A DNA stretch of 64,000 nt, taken from Aureispira sp. CCB-QB1. GTDB lineage: Bacteria > Bacteroidota > Bacteroidia > Chitinophagales > Saprospiraceae. The translations under genes and the position numbers were made by a program. Position 1 is the first letter of the stretch. Each line of letters starts with the position of its first letter. A model generated the notes under the pieces. The model worked only from the letters and a program-made list of their open reading frames with translations, was not told the DNA's origin and did not search any database. Below are positions 17,049 through 25,742 of this stretch, piece after piece. The stretch covers positions 1 to 64,000 of the forward strand of contig CAMBRK010000019.1 in the NCBI GenBank assembly GCA_945870185.1. Direction: 5' to 3'.

Positions 17049-17288
17049 CTACAAAATATCTTTTAATTTAAACAACAAGTTATTAAAACGATGTAATTTA
17101 CAAGTTTTTCGGAAAGATAAATATGATGAAGATCATAATTTTATATGACTGAAGATTTGTGTAGGCTTTCTCATTTTATTAAAGTGGTATTTTTATAACC
17201 CTGTCATGTCCAGATCTAATGGTAGTAATTGGCACTTATTTTTTGTGTTTTTCAATTTTTTTATGTTGACTTTTTCATCATGTCTTCC

Positions 17289-17615
17289 TTATTTTCCTTT
17301 CTGCAGATAATTGAGCCCGATGATGCCGGTGAGGATACATGCCACAAAGAAAAATTCTAATAAGCTAGTTTTTTCTTTAAACCACAGAGCACCTACCACA
17401 TACACAAAAAAAGTAGATGCTCCTGCCCATACAGCATTGGTGTAGCCCATAGGCAAGGTTTTAAGTGCCATCGTCAACAAAAAGAAAGTCATGGTATAGG
17501 AAATGCCACCAGCGATTAACCAGGTTTTATGCTGTGTACCATCTGCTTGTTTCATACAGATGATGGCTACAGTTTCGAAAATGATCGTTAGGCCCAGGAA
17601 GATATATCCGGTCAT
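17289..17615 (-). CDS. Small multidrug resistance (SMR) family transporter
   Basis: A 108-residue protein with four predicted transmembrane helices, as in EmrE, SugE and Gdx. The essential membrane Glu14 is present (GLTIIFETVAIICMKQADG). MGYTNAVWAGAST in helix 3 is the SMR signature. It probably exports a quaternary ammonium compound or guanidinium. Two bases separate it from the MORN-caspase gene upstream, so the two may be co-transcribed. Confidence 0.88.
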   Translation of the reverse strand: MTGYIFLGLTIIFETVAIICMKQADGTQHKTWLIAGGISYTMTFFLLTMALKTLPMGYTNAVWAGASTFFVYVVGALWFKEKTSLLEFFFVACILTGIIGLNYLQKGK

Positions 17616-17617
17616 CT

Positions 17618-19297
17618 TTATTCTGTTTTACGTACCCAAGATACAGGCATGTTTTTGTCATAATCGCCCATAATCACTGGATTCTGAGCATTGGCAGTAT
17701 ACTCTTTGACACCTTTGTATATGTATTGGTATAGTTCAGAAACAGTGATCAATCCACTGGAGTCTATATCTGCTGGACCTTTAAGGCCTTTGATTAAAAA
17801 GTGCGAAAAAATGCCTTGTCTCAGACCTCCATATTCCAGTGATACTTCTTCTTTTTTGGATGACATCATCACCGCAGTACCGCCTTTAACCGTATTGTAG
17901 GCACTATAGAAATGCTCCAATGCGACATTATATGGACTTCTAGCTTGAGCCAACATAGAGCCTGAATGACAAGCGTCAGCTATGAAAAGTTTGTGTTTGG
18001 CAGCAGACTCGTCCAATACTTCCAGGATGTCCTCATAGGTTACGTGATTTTTATATCCATCAAAATCACTAGGAACATAAGCCCCATCCAAACCATGACC
18101 AGATAAATATAGCAGTACCACATCATTTTCATCAGCTTTTGCCGCCAATTCATGTAATTCCTCCAATAAAGACTGTCGAGTCACGGCGTCATCAATCATT
18201 ACTTTGATGTGATCATCAGCGATAGCTCCACCTTCTGGACTTTTTAGGAAAGCATACAATTGATAAGCATCATCATCTGTATATTTAAGTGATGGCATAT
18301 GCTGATAAGTAGCTACACCTGCTATAAGGGCAAATATCCTGGTTTGGTTGTCAGATTTTGGTGCCGAAGGTTTAGATTCTGCCTTCGGGATATTTGGTTT
18401 AGTAGTAGCCACGTCTTGTTTTTTTATGGGTTTTCCTTGGTCCCAAAGCGATGCATATACATTCCCACTGGCAAAGGTCATCGTGCCTTCTCCGTGTGGA
18501 GCGTGATTTTTCCAGCCACCTATATATTTGTCAACATTGGCATAGATGCATTGTCCTTCACCTTCGCCATTGCCATTAACAAAGTTGCCGGTGTAGACAG
18601 ACCCGTCTTTGTAGCGCAGACTTCCCTGTACGTTGTGACAGTATTCTTTATTGCAATCCAAAATTTTGGCTGTAGTATACTGCTTTTTTACTTCAGTAAC
18701 CATGGGCGATGAGGTGATGGTTTCTTTTCTTAACAGATTATTGTTTTCAAACCATGCTTTGTTTTTTTTGCCATTTTCATAAGCGACTCCTTGTCCGTGT
18801 TTTTTATTGTTGACCCAATCTCCATGGTAATAAGAGCCATCCGGCCGTGATATTTTTCCTATTCCTGCAAATACACCATTGACAAAACCACCTTCATAGA
18901 TATCTCCATCTGCAAAAGTATATTTTCCCTGGCCAGAGGCCATACCATTGACCCATTCGCCAGTATAGGTGTCACCTGATTTATAGGTCATTTTACCTTT
19001 TCCGGTGATCATACCTTTGCTAAACTGACCTGTGTACACGTCTTTGGATCTAAATACCATCTTCCCTGTTCCATGTTTTAACCCTTGGTGAAAGCTGCCG
19101 GTATATGTACTACCATCAGCATGATAATAAGTGCCTTGACCATGAGGTTTTGCTCTCAAAAACATGCCTACATACCTAGATTTGTCTTGATATAGATAGG
19201 TGCCCTTTCCGCTGATGCAGTTGCCGGTAATACAATTGGCTGATAAATTACAAGCTTGAGATAAGATGAAAAGTATACTTAAAGCTTTGATAAACAT
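17618..19297 (-). CDS. MORN-repeat protein with C-terminal caspase-like protease domain
   Basis: A 559-residue exported protein. Residues 1-20 are a signal peptide. About nine MORN repeats lie in two blocks: residues about 38-185 (YVGMF, YTGSFHQGLKHGTG, YTGEWVNG, YEGGFVNG) and about 228-285. After a Lys/Pro/Ser linker (about 290-318) comes a peptidase C14 (caspase/metacaspase) domain. The catalytic His401 sits in YLSGHG and Cys443 in DACHSG, with the strand IFALIAGVATYQ before them. MORN repeats often bind membranes or partner proteins. Bacterial caspase homologues are linked to signalling or regulated proteolysis, but the role here is unknown. Both catalytic residues are intact. Confidence 0.92.
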   Translation of the reverse strand: MFIKALSILFILSQACNLSANCITGNCISGKGTYLYQDKSRYVGMFLRAKPHGQGTYYHADGSTYTGSFHQGLKHGTGKMVFRSKDVYTGQFSKGMITGKGKMTYKSGDTYTGEWVNGMASGQGKYTFADGDIYEGGFVNGVFAGIGKISRPDGSYYHGDWVNNKKHGQGVAYENGKKNKAWFENNNLLRKETITSSPMVTEVKKQYTTAKILDCNKEYCHNVQGSLRYKDGSVYTGNFVNGNGEGEGQCIYANVDKYIGGWKNHAPHGEGTMTFASGNVYASLWDQGKPIKKQDVATTKPNIPKAESKPSAPKSDNQTRIFALIAGVATYQHMPSLKYTDDDAYQLYAFLKSPEGGAIADDHIKVMIDDAVTRQSLLEELHELAAKADENDVVLLYLSGHGLDGAYVPSDFDGYKNHVTYEDILEVLDESAAKHKLFIADACHSGSMLAQARSPYNVALEHFYSAYNTVKGGTAVMMSSKKEEVSLEYGGLRQGIFSHFLIKGLKGPADIDSSGLITVSELYQYIYKGVKEYTANAQNPVIMGDYDKNMPVSWVRKTE

Positions 19298-19432
19298 ATA
19301 ATTAGGGACTATGAGTTTGGAAAGGAAGGTAAAATTACCGATTTTTATTCATTTTTATTCAAATCAACGTATTGAATTATTTTATAATATTTTAAAATAC
19401 CATTGATCAAGTATGTTTAAAGTTATAAAAAT

Positions 19433-19463
19433 TTTGAATTGATAATATAAACCATTAATTTTG
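19433..19463 (+). promoter_or_regulatory. Promoter of the DUF4920 lipoprotein gene
   Basis: TTTG at 19433-19436, a 19-bp spacer, then TAATTTTG at 19456-19463: a full match to the Bacteroidota promoter pattern. The ATG follows 28 bp later. Confidence 0.7.
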
Positions 19464-19491
19464 TATTTTTATTTTAAAAAAATCAAATTTT

Positions 19492-19974
19492 ATGAACAAG
19501 TTAACATTCCTTTTTGGTTTTATATTGATTTTATTGTTTGCGTGCAAAAATACGACTTCAGATGCTGCTACAAGTGATGGAGTTCATTTTGGCGAGGTCA
19601 TCGATACTTCAGGCATGATCGCATATGATGCTATGCTGGGTCAGATGGCAGGCAAAGATTCGATAGAAGCCAAGGTATATGGCAAAGTTTCGGCCGTATG
19701 CCAGACCAAAGGATGTTGGATGGATATAGTATCAGATACAGATACCACCAAAACTTCCATGTTTGTACAGTTTAAGGATTATGGATTTTTTATGCCCAAG
19801 GATTTGTCTGGTAAAGATGTGGTCATGAAAGGCAAAGCATACATAGAAGAAACTTCTGTAGAAGACCTGAAGCACTTTGCAGAAGACGAAGGACTGGCTC
19901 CTGAAGAAATAGCAAAAATCACAGAGCCCAAAAAAGAACTTAAATTTATGGCATCTGGCGTGATGATCAAGTGA
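19492..19974 (+). CDS. DUF4920-family lipoprotein
   Basis: A 160-residue lipoprotein: leader ending in LLFAC. The body matches the DUF4920 family by GKVSAVCQTKGCWMDI (two Cys) and the OB-like strands VQFKDYGFFMPKD and GKDVVMKGKAYIEE. A C-terminal acidic helix and FMASGVMIK close the domain. The Cys pair could bind metal or be redox-active. The last 8 codons and stop are repeated as part of the 113-bp direct repeat that lies again next to hldD at 21489. Confidence 0.85.
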   Translation: MNKLTFLFGFILILLFACKNTTSDAATSDGVHFGEVIDTSGMIAYDAMLGQMAGKDSIEAKVYGKVSAVCQTKGCWMDIVSDTDTTKTSMFVQFKDYGFFMPKDLSGKDVVMKGKAYIEETSVEDLKHFAEDEGLAPEEIAKITEPKKELKFMASGVMIK

Positions 19975-20062
19975 TAAGATCAATAATACTTCGACTTCAT
20001 CAGATAATTGCTTGCATAATCTTGTACTCCATCTTCGAGTGACCAAAAATCTTGGGCATATC
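19950..20062 (+). repeat. 113-bp direct repeat, copy 1 (ends of DUF4920 gene and hldD)
   Basis: This segment matches 21489-21601 with four mismatches over 113 bp. It holds the last codons of the DUF4920 gene and, reversed, the last 28 codons of hldD. It is therefore the original junction of two convergent genes, now present on both sides of a 1.4-kb insertion. In this copy the hldD part is an inert fragment; in copy 2 the DUF4920 part is the fragment. Confidence 0.9.
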
Positions 20063-20134
20063 GTTTTCCGACGATCGGTGATAAGCTTGATAGCGCATCG
20101 TTGAGCTTGAATTAGTAAAACGTCCCGCTTTTAA

Positions 20135-20395
20135 CCCGATCGCCGAAGTATGCCCGGCCAGCACTGCACTAACACGGCCAAACTTGGAGACGATGGTCGA
20201 AGTTTGCAATTGGTATCCTATTTTTTAAGAATCCTGCTAGAGCAGGACAGGTTTTTCAATTCGTCACCACAAATATCTATACACTAAAGCACAAAATTTA
20301 GAAGCAAATAGTTTTGTGCTTTATTTTTAGTGAGCTGCGTATTGAATCAAAGATTCATAAAATAGTGCATCGCAGTTGCAAACTGCGACGATCGG
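20135..20395 (+). repeat. 260-bp repeat R, left copy
   Basis: Begins CCCGATCGCCGAAGTATGCC and ends GACGATCGG. It shares most of its sequence with 21231-21490 in the same orientation. Internal features: AGCACAAAA paired with TTTTGTGCT followed by a T-rich tract (a terminator-like hairpin), and CGCAGTTGCAAACTGCG, a near-perfect palindrome. It carries no reading frame of note. It looks like a non-coding dispersed repeat bracketing the toxin-antitoxin genes. Confidence 0.8.
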
Positions 20396-20401
20396 ATTAG
20401 C

Positions 20402-20520
20402 ATCGAATAGTTTTGTGCTTTGTTTTTAAGTTGGGTAGTTATTGAATCAAAGATGCATAAAATAGCGCATCGCAGTTGCATTACTTGTGAAGCTTTAGCG
20501 GCACTGCGATGATTGGATAT
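20402..20520 (+). repeat. Partial third copy of repeat R
   Basis: Repeats the second half of R: ATAGTTTTGTGCTTTG, TATTGAATCAAAG and CATAAAATAGCGCATCGCAG are recognisable, but the end has diverged (an extra stretch around GCTTTAGCGG). It lies in tandem behind the left copy. The 117 bp after it, up to the antitoxin gene, is very AT-rich and I see nothing in it except a possible promoter region. Confidence 0.7.
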
Positions 20521-20637
20521 TCAGAAACACCACTTAACAATAAACAAGTTTCCAAACAACTAAACTTTGTAAAAAATTGTTATATTTTTTTATCTTTTAA
20601 AATTGAATTTTAATTGAATTCTTAATAATTTGGAATT

Positions 20638-20853
20638 ATGGACAATACAATGCTTATACAAATAACCAATCAAAAAGCGGTGGGACTTATCCACGAATTG
20701 GAAGAATTGGATTTAATTAAAGTGCTTAAACCAAATTTTGTTCCTGCAAAACAAAAGCTTTCTGATAAATATAAAGGGATTATCAGCAAAGAGCAAGGGC
20801 AAAACCTAAACGAACATATAAAAAAAATGCGTAGTGAATGGAGCAATATCTGA
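20638..20853 (+). CDS. Antitoxin of a VapBC-like module
   Basis: A 71-residue, Lys/Glu-rich protein (MLIQITNQKAVGLIHELEEL) directly before a PIN-domain toxin gene, with which it overlaps by 16 bp. Length, charge and overlap fit an antitoxin that binds the toxin and represses the operon. It shows no clear AbrB or RHH signature, but many Bacteroidota antitoxins of this short type lack one. Assignment rests mainly on its partner. Confidence 0.78.
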   Translation: MDNTMLIQITNQKAVGLIHELEELDLIKVLKPNFVPAKQKLSDKYKGIISKEQGQNLNEHIKKMRSEWSNI

Positions 20854-21221
20854 TTGATACCAATGTAGTTTCAGATTATCTTTCTGATTCTTTTGCTGCT
20901 GCTGGCATGGCTTTGATGGATACTGCGATTGATGCCATCCCAAATATTTCTATCATTACACAAATTGAACTCTTGTGCTGGGATACCGATAAAATGACCA
21001 CACAAAGTGTTAAAGATTTTATTGATGATAGTTTAGTTATGGACATTAGTGCCAATGTGATTGCGCATTGTGTTGCCTTACGCAAAGGCAAAAGAATAAA
21101 AACCCCTGATGCCATTATTGCTGCTACTGCTTTGGCTTATGGCTGCACTTTGATTACCGCCAATGAAAAAGATTTTGCTAATATTAAAGGATTGAAACTT
21201 ATTAATCCATACAAGGTGTAA
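20838..21221 (+). CDS. PIN-domain ribonuclease toxin (VapC-like)
   Basis: A 127-residue PIN domain. The acidic active site is intact: Asp7 in YLIDTNVVSD, Glu44 in ITQIELLCW, Asp91 in KTPDAIIAATAL, with Asp112 in TANEKDF. VapC toxins cut initiator tRNA or rRNA. The gene sits between two copies of repeat R, and the right copy supplies a terminator-like hairpin (21381-21420). The start codon lies within the antitoxin gene, which implies translational coupling. Confidence 0.92.
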   Translation: MEQYLIDTNVVSDYLSDSFAAAGMALMDTAIDAIPNISIITQIELLCWDTDKMTTQSVKDFIDDSLVMDISANVIAHCVALRKGKRIKTPDAIIAATALAYGCTLITANEKDFANIKGLKLINPYKV

Positions 21222-21230
21222 GCCCCGATC

Positions 21231-21490
21231 CCCGATCGTCGAAGTATGCCGACCCGAACTGCGCTAACACGGCCAAACTCAGAGACGATGGTCGAAGTAA
21301 CGCTAAGGCGTCACAAGTTCTGTGACTTAGATCATATTATTTAAGAATTTTAAATTCGTCACCACAAATACTAAAACATTAAGCACAAAATCTAAAAGCA
21401 AATAGTTTTGTGCTTTATTTTTAAGTTAGGTGCGTATTGAATCAAAGATTCATAAAATAGTGCATCGCAGTTGAAAACTGGAACGATCGG
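21231..21490 (+). repeat. 260-bp repeat R, right copy
   Basis: Same order of blocks as the left copy: CCCGATCG, CGAAGTATGCC, AACACGGCCAAAC, GACGATGGTCGAAGT, TTCGTCACCACAAATA, the GCACAAAA/TTTTGTGC hairpin with T-tract, TATTGAATCAAAGATTCATA and GATCGG. Its palindrome near the end is degraded (GTTGAAAACTGGAACG). It joins the 113-bp repeat copy 2 with no gap, so it marks the right border of the insertion. Confidence 0.8.
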
Positions 21491-21601
21491 CATCTGGCGT
21501 GATGATTAAGTGATGAGATCAATAATACTTCGACTTCATCAGATAATTGCTTGTATAATCTTGTACTCCATCTTCGAGTGACCAAAAATCTTGGGTATAT
21601 C
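21489..21601 (-). repeat. 113-bp direct repeat, copy 2 (ends of DUF4920 gene and hldD)
   Basis: Second copy of 19950-20062. The functional stop of hldD (minus strand) lies here; the first 28 bp are a stub of the DUF4920 3' end. Four substitutions separate the copies, so the duplication is not very recent. Confidence 0.9.
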
Positions 21602-22490
21602 CTGCGGCGCGCATTTTGTGCATATCTGCTTCTGTAAAGTATTGATAGGTATCTCTGATATCAGCAGGTGTGTCTATGTAACTGATGTTTTCCTGAATTT
21701 TCATAGCTTTGAAGGTATTAGTGGCCAAATCGAGGAAGGTACGTGCTTGACCCGTTCCAAAATTATACAGGCCTGAAGTGATATGGGTATTTTTCATCAA
21801 AAACATGATCATACTACACACATCTTTTACATAAATAAAATCGCGGCTTTGGTGACCATCCTGATAATCAGGTCTATGTGATTTAAATAACTTCATGCCG
21901 CCAGTATTATTGATCTGATGGAAAGTATGGAAGATCACCGATGCCATCCTTGCTTTGTGATATTCATTGGGTCCATAAACATTAAAAAACTTACATCCTA
22001 CCCAAAAAGGCGGTGTTTCTTTCTGCTCCAATGCCCACAGATCAAACTGATGCTTGCTATCACCATAGGGATTGAGTGGTTTTAAAGTATGTGTAGTAAG
22101 GTGATCATCACTAAATCCTTGAGTGCCGTCGCCATAGGTAGCAGCACTAGACGCATAGATCAGCGGTATTTGATTTTTGGTACATACCTTCCATATTCGT
22201 TGAGTATAATGTAAATTAAGCTCGTCAAAGATAGCAGTATCCATGAGTGTAGTGTCCGTTCGTGCACCGATGTGAAGGACAAAATCCACTTTTTGGGTTG
22301 TCTTTTCAAACCAATCCAGAAAAATATCTCTATGCATCCATTCCCGTACCGATTTATTGTCGGTGTTTTTGTCTTTGTACAGCTTATAAAAGTCATCTAC
22401 CACCACGACATCTCTTTTATAACCATTCTGATTAAAGTCAGTAAGCAGACAAGAACCTATAAAACCCGATACACCTGTCAAAATAATCAT
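21519..22490 (-). CDS. hldD: ADP-L-glycero-D-manno-heptose 6-epimerase
   Basis: Extended short-chain dehydrogenase of 323 residues that makes the heptose precursor of lipopolysaccharide core. NADP-binding GVSGFIGS at residues 6-13, ASSAATYGDG with the catalytic Ser/Thr, and the Tyr142-x-x-x-Lys146 pair in YGDSK. FFNVYGPNEYHKARMASV and GHQSRDFIYVKD are HldD signatures. Its last codons are duplicated at 20035-19975. The C-terminus reads LMKSKYY, about the normal family length. Confidence 0.93.
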   Translation of the reverse strand: MIILTGVSGFIGSCLLTDFNQNGYKRDVVVVDDFYKLYKDKNTDNKSVREWMHRDIFLDWFEKTTQKVDFVLHIGARTDTTLMDTAIFDELNLHYTQRIWKVCTKNQIPLIYASSAATYGDGTQGFSDDHLTTHTLKPLNPYGDSKHQFDLWALEQKETPPFWVGCKFFNVYGPNEYHKARMASVIFHTFHQINNTGGMKLFKSHRPDYQDGHQSRDFIYVKDVCSMIMFLMKNTHITSGLYNFGTGQARTFLDLATNTFKAMKIQENISYIDTPADIRDTYQYFTEADMHKMRAAGYTQDFWSLEDGVQDYTSNYLMKSKYY

Positions 22491-22731
22491 AATAAAACCA
22501 CTTTTTAATAAACAGCAACAAATCTAAGCAATTGTATTGGATCTTTTTAGTTCGCGCTGAAAATCTTTACGGTACATCATCTTTATAAAGCTTCACTCCA
22601 TTTCTAATTCATTTAAAAAGATAGCATGTCCAAGATGTTATTTTTTATAAAAATTAAAAATATTGTTGGAGTGAATTAAAATTAAACAAGGTATAAGATG
22701 TAAATATATATGCTGTATTCAGGTTTTATAA

Positions 22732-22739
22732 TACTTTTG
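22732..22739 (+). promoter_or_regulatory. Putative -7 element TACTTTTG
   Basis: TACTTTTG fits TAnnTTTG and is 14 bp upstream of the ATG at 22754. No good -33 TTTG precedes it. Confidence 0.4.
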
Positions 22740-22753
22740 TAAAAAATTGAAAT

Positions 22754-23602
22754 ATGAAATATATTTTAAGTATCGTTTTTTTGGTTTTATCTGGGTTTCA
22801 GTTGTCTGCGCAAGTCATCACCACTTCAGCAAAACGGGTATATCTGGGCGATAAAATGGTGAATATCAAAGTGATCTCCAAAGAAGGTCAAAATCTTGTA
22901 TATGCCCATGTTCACGAAAATGAAACTGCTGCGCTTGAAGCTGGTATAGCTATGATAGAAAAATATGGTGGTAAATTAGTCACATTGGAGCATTCTACAG
23001 GAAGTGCCAAAAGTAGGAACATCACATTCAAACTCAATGGTACAGAATACGTAGTTGATCCCAATAGAATATATACACCCAACGAAGAAGTACTTGCATC
23101 CAATATAAAAATCGTCAAGGGTAAAGGTAAAGTAGATGCTCAGGTTATCGGAGCGGTAAAGAGTCTAGCCCATCAGATTTGGGATGAAATCAAATATAAG
23201 GATATCATCATAGCCATTCACAATAATAAAAATATGCCTGCGGAGTACAAACGAAGATGGCTTTTCTGGACTCATTACGAACCAGAGTCATTTAGCATTA
23301 AATCTTATATCAAGTCGCATGACCAATCCAGCGATAGTAACCAATCATGTTCCGACATATACATCAATCCAGCTATCAACAATAGCGAATTTTATATCGT
23401 GACGCAGAGACCAGATTTTGAGCTCCTAGTAAGAAACAAATATACAGTAGTACTCCAAAACGCAAATCCTGTAGACGATGGATCGATGTCGGTGTATGCA
23501 GCCAGATACCAAAAAAGATATTTTAATGCGGAAGCCAAAATGGGAAGAGTTAAAGAACAAAAAGAAATGTTAGAAATTTTACTTAACGCACTTTTTGATT
23601 AG
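22754..23602 (+). CDS. Secreted protein of unknown function
   Basis: A 282-residue exported protein with a signal peptide ending about residue 20 (LSGFQLSAQ). The mature part contains YAHVHENETAALEAG, whose H-x-H-E-N-E pattern recalls metal-binding motifs in the M14/aspartoacylase group, but the rest of that fold is not evident. Further blocks are KRRWLFWTHYEPESF, SDIYINPAINNSEFYIVT and a Tyr/Arg/Lys-rich C-terminus. I do not recognise the family. Monocistronic and convergent with the M16 protease gene. Confidence 0.7.
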   Translation: MKYILSIVFLVLSGFQLSAQVITTSAKRVYLGDKMVNIKVISKEGQNLVYAHVHENETAALEAGIAMIEKYGGKLVTLEHSTGSAKSRNITFKLNGTEYVVDPNRIYTPNEEVLASNIKIVKGKGKVDAQVIGAVKSLAHQIWDEIKYKDIIIAIHNNKNMPAEYKRRWLFWTHYEPESFSIKSYIKSHDQSSDSNQSCSDIYINPAINNSEFYIVTQRPDFELLVRNKYTVVLQNANPVDDGSMSVYAARYQKRYFNAEAKMGRVKEQKEMLEILLNALFD

Positions 23603-23619
23603 TGTAAGCAAATTTTAAT

Positions 23620-24858
23620 TTAACCCTTGATTTTATAGATCAGTTCGTTGCAATTTTCCAATCTAAATATATTTTGAGCAGCTTGTTGTAAATCTGCTGA
23701 GGTGATATTATGGTATCTTTCGGCTTCTTGGTTGATCAGATGTGCATCACCTAAAATTTCAAAGTAAGCTAAACTGGTTGCTTTGTTAAGAATACTGACT
23801 TCTGAAAAAGTTAAGCTACTTTCTACACTATTTTTTAATTTTTGAAGCTCAGGATCTGAAATGGTAGTCTCACATAATAATTGGAGCTCTTCCCATATAG
23901 CTGCTCGTGCTGTTTCGATAGTGATTCCAGGCATGAGTTTGCCTTCTATGATGAAAAGTCCAGGATCTATGGTACCTGAAATAAAAGCATCGATTGTACT
24001 GAAAAATTGCTTTTCTTTGTACAGACGTTGGTAAAATCTTGATGATCTACCATTGGCCAATATATCTGATAGTAAGTCACAGGCATAAAACTCATCGTTT
24101 AAGCGGTCACCCATATGAAAGGCCAGATAAATAGCATCATGAGGTACTTCGCTATGTAAAATTTGATGTCGATATTCATTTTGAGTTGGCTCGAGATGAT
24201 ATTCTTGTTTTTTGCCTTCACTCATGGGTATTTCGTCAAACCATTTTTTGACCAGCTGTATACTTTCTGCTGGATTTACAGGCCCTGCTATAACCAAAAC
24301 AGCATGGTCAGGTCTGTAATAATTATAAAAAAAAGACTCTACTTGCTCCAATGTTGCTTTTTTGATATGACTCATTTCCTTACCAATAGTTGGCCATTGA
24401 TAGGGATGCACCTTATAAGCCAGTTGACTTAAATGATGCCACATATCTCCATAAGGTTCGTTAAGACAAGTCTCTTTAAACTCTTCGATGACTACTTTTT
24501 TCTGTGTTTTTAGAGATTTTTTGCTAAAATTGAGTTTCAACATGCGATCAGATTCCAACCACAAGGCTGTTTCCAAGTTTTGGGCAGGCAATACTTCATA
24601 AAAGTTGGTTAGGTCGGTATTGGTAAAAGCATTATTTTCGCCACCAGCATTTTGGATGACTTCATCAAAATCTGGAATATGAGCAGATCCACCAAACATT
24701 AAGTGCTCAAATAAATGTGCAAAACCCGTATGTTCTGGATCTTCATGTTTTGATCCTACATTATAAACCAAATTGACCGCAACCATTGGAGTGGAGTTGT
24801 CCTGATGTATGATTACTCTCAATCCATTTTCTAAAACACACCTTTCAAACGCAATCAT
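23620..24858 (-). CDS. M16-family zinc peptidase (pitrilysin-like)
   Basis: A 412-residue single-unit M16 peptidase. The inverted zinc motif HLFEH (His48, Glu51, His52) is intact, and KVVIEEFKE carries the third ligand region about 76 residues later. No signal peptide is apparent, so it may be cytoplasmic or exported by another route. The family often works as a pair of an active and an inactive subunit; no inactive partner gene is adjacent. Its start overlaps the stop of rsmI by 4 bp. Confidence 0.9.
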   Translation of the reverse strand: MIAFERCVLENGLRVIIHQDNSTPMVAVNLVYNVGSKHEDPEHTGFAHLFEHLMFGGSAHIPDFDEVIQNAGGENNAFTNTDLTNFYEVLPAQNLETALWLESDRMLKLNFSKKSLKTQKKVVIEEFKETCLNEPYGDMWHHLSQLAYKVHPYQWPTIGKEMSHIKKATLEQVESFFYNYYRPDHAVLVIAGPVNPAESIQLVKKWFDEIPMSEGKKQEYHLEPTQNEYRHQILHSEVPHDAIYLAFHMGDRLNDEFYACDLLSDILANGRSSRFYQRLYKEKQFFSTIDAFISGTIDPGLFIIEGKLMPGITIETARAAIWEELQLLCETTISDPELQKLKNSVESSLTFSEVSILNKATSLAYFEILGDAHLINQEAERYHNITSADLQQAAQNIFRLENCNELIYKIKG

Positions 24859-25574
24859 ACTTTATTTTGTTTTTTTTCTTTACTGAATTCACTTTTTACC
24901 TTTGGAGGTTTTGTGTATGCCTCTATAACCACTACAATTTCACCTTTAGCGGGAGTATTACTGAAGTGCGCAATAGCTTCGGTCACAGGTAGTGTTAAAA
25001 GCTCTTCAAACATTTTGCTGATTTCCCGAGCTACACATACTTTTCTGTCTTCTCCTAAGAAATCTCGTATTTCTTCCAGACATTTTACCAGACGATGAGG
25101 TGATTCATATAATATAATGGTCACATCCAAGGTAGATAAATATTTTAGTCTGGTTTGGCGGCCTTTTTTATGTGGTAAAAATCCTTCAAAATAAAACTTA
25201 TCCGTAGTCATACCCGATGCAACCAAAGCAGGGACAAAAGCTGTAGCTCCAGGCAGGCAACTCACTTTGATACCTTCCGCCACACAGGCCCTTACCAGCA
25301 AAAATCCAGGATCAGAAATACCAGGTGTGCCCGCATCTGAAATCAGCGCAATGTTTTTACCTTGCTGCAAATGATCGATGATACTTTTTAGAGCTTTATG
25401 CTCATTGAAGGCGTGAAATGCCCATAAAGGTTTATCTATATTGAAATGTTTGAGCAGCTTGCCACTCGTGCGGGTATCTTCAGTCAAGATGACATCACAT
25501 GCATTGAGCACATCTATGGCCCTGAAGGTCATATCATCCAAATTACCGACGGGTGTCGGAACTATATAAAGCAT
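24855..25574 (-). CDS. rsmI: 16S rRNA (cytidine-1402-2'-O)-methyltransferase
   Basis: Tetrapyrrole-methylase-fold enzyme of 239 residues that methylates C1402 of 16S rRNA. The motifs are clear: YIVPTPVGNLDDMT at the N-terminus, LTEDTRTSGKLLKHF, ISDAGTPGISDPG and LPGATAFVPALVASG. The C-terminus is shorter than in E. coli, as is common outside proteobacteria. It is the first gene of a two-gene unit with the M16 peptidase. Confidence 0.95.
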   Translation of the reverse strand: MLYIVPTPVGNLDDMTFRAIDVLNACDVILTEDTRTSGKLLKHFNIDKPLWAFHAFNEHKALKSIIDHLQQGKNIALISDAGTPGISDPGFLLVRACVAEGIKVSCLPGATAFVPALVASGMTTDKFYFEGFLPHKKGRQTRLKYLSTLDVTIILYESPHRLVKCLEEIRDFLGEDRKVCVAREISKMFEELLTLPVTEAIAHFSNTPAKGEIVVVIEAYTKPPKVKSEFSKEKKQNKV

Positions 25575-25742
25575 ATTTCTTTATCTGTTTCGGCTGCAAA
25601 AGTAATCCAATCCTGCATTGTAGGTGACAAAATCATTAAAATTGCGTTAAAATATCTGAACTTTACATTGAATTGTGTTATTTTGTACTCTATTATCAAA
25701 ACACTCAATGAATTATATTCGTTTAAAAATTAAATTTCGTTT

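Noticed and set aside
20063-20520. attC-type integron recombination sites in the repeats around the TA genes
   Set aside because: The repeats lack the paired RYYYAAC/GTTRRRY core sites, and no integrase gene is present in the window.
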